A stretch of DNA of 5,959 nucleotides. Origin: Candidatus Goldiibacteriota bacterium (GTDB taxonomy: Bacteria; Oederibacteriota; PGYV01; DSYL01). The stretch lies in the NCBI GenBank assembly GCA_026418955.1, contig JAOAAI010000019.1, positions 1-5,959 of the forward strand, written 5' to 3'. Under the pieces are notes generated by a model. The model saw only the letters and a program-made list of their open reading frames with translations, was not told the origin of the DNA and ran no database searches. This document shows, piece by piece, positions 5,685-5,959 of this stretch; position 1 is the stretch's first letter, and each line of letters starts with the position of its first letter. The position numbers and the translations under genes are program-made.

Positions 5685-5959
5685 TTTGGTCCTCTATATA
5701 GTGTAACCTTTATCCAATCAATAGGTATTGTATATGATTTGTATTTCTCATCTCCTAAATGTCTTGCATTTAACATTATACTCAATTTTCCATCTTTAAC
5801 ATATACTTCTTTTATATCAAACGTCACTTCCCCTATCATCCAATCTCCATCTATAATTGGCTCTTTGCAATCAGGATCGATGTAATCTGCATCTTTATAA
5901 TTTTCAAGCGATGTAACATGATACTCAAATGGTTCAAAGCATGAATCTTTACTTATTGC
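5681..5959 (-). CDS. C-terminal fragment of an unrecognised protein, probably beta-rich
   Basis: The open frame enters from the right edge and ends at a TGA, giving 92 residues of a C-terminus. I do not recognise the family. The visible part is soluble-looking, with no hydrophobic span long enough for a membrane helix. It is rich in acidic and aromatic residues early (CFEPFEYHV, then DADYIDPDCKEP) and then alternates in a beta-strand-like pattern (GDWMIGEVTFDIKEVYVKDG, then YTIPIDWIKVTLYRGPK at the end). It could be the extracytoplasmic or accessory C-terminal domain of a larger glycan-related enzyme, but that is inferred from context only. Its TGA overlaps the ATG of the flippase gene as ATGA, so the two are very likely co-transcribed and translationally coupled. 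By eye its GC content is higher than that of the following genes. Reading frame confidence is good; function is unknown. Confidence 0.75.
   Translation of the reverse strand, partial: AISKDSCFEPFEYHVTSLENYKDADYIDPDCKEPIIDGDWMIGEVTFDIKEVYVKDGKLSIMLNARHLGDEKYKSYTIPIDWIKVTLYRGPK

Noticed and set aside
1..5959. tRNA, rRNA, CRISPR array, transposase or insertion-sequence ends
   Set aside because: I looked on both strands and saw no cloverleaf-like segment, no regularly spaced repeats and no transposase motifs. The only long repeat is the GT2 block.

Overview
The window is a very AT-rich, essentially single-strand stretch (all recognisable genes are on the minus strand, so they read from right to left) from a surface-glycan biosynthesis locus. 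Base composition, short ATG-started genes, GAGG/GGGAG/AGGT-type ribosome-binding sites 6-7 nt before the starts and the gene mix fit an AT-rich prokaryote. Both a methanogen-like or other archaeon and a low-GC bacterium remain possible, because none of the families present is diagnostic.

Layout in the direction of transcription: (1) 5959-5681, the last 92 codons of an unrecognised protein that continues outside the window; (2) 5684-4437, a Wzx/RfbX-type oligosaccharide flippase; (3) 4450-3665, a class I SAM-dependent methyltransferase; (4) 3668-2580, UDP-galactopyranose mutase (glf); (5) 2583-1618, a GT2 glycosyltransferase with the GGAGGF and DDD motifs of galactofuranosyltransferases; (6) 1576-664, a second GT2 gene of the same kind, broken by a one-base insertion; (7) 663-502, an extremely AT-rich spacer with inverted repeats; (8) 501-1, the C-terminal part of a UPF0104/lysylphosphatidylglycerol-synthase-TM-like membrane protein that has apparently lost its 5' end and runs off the window. 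Genes 1-5 are joined by ATGA stop/start overlaps or a 14-nt overlap, so they look like one translationally coupled operon. Its promoter must lie beyond the right edge.

Functional reading: Glf converts UDP-galactopyranose to UDP-galactofuranose. The two GlfT-like GT2 proteins would use it to build a Galf-containing lipid-linked oligosaccharide, the methyltransferase may methylate the glycan or its precursor, and the flippase would move the lipid-linked unit across the membrane. No initiating transferase or polymerase is visible, so the cluster continues outside.

The most striking observation is a mosaic relationship between the two GT2 genes. A block of 197 bases (2294-2490 and 1283-1480) is identical apart from a single inserted base, while the sequence on both sides is clearly diverged. 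The block encodes the nucleotide-sugar-binding half, from about residue 32 to the DDD motif. This looks like recent gene conversion or domain swapping, or possibly an assembly artefact, and the frameshift lies inside the block. The second notable point is the boundary at the left: a 5'-truncated membrane-protein gene, with GC rising to 41% in the first 180 bases against 7.5% at 541-660, suggesting that the glycan cluster was inserted into, or recombined with, older chromosomal sequence here.
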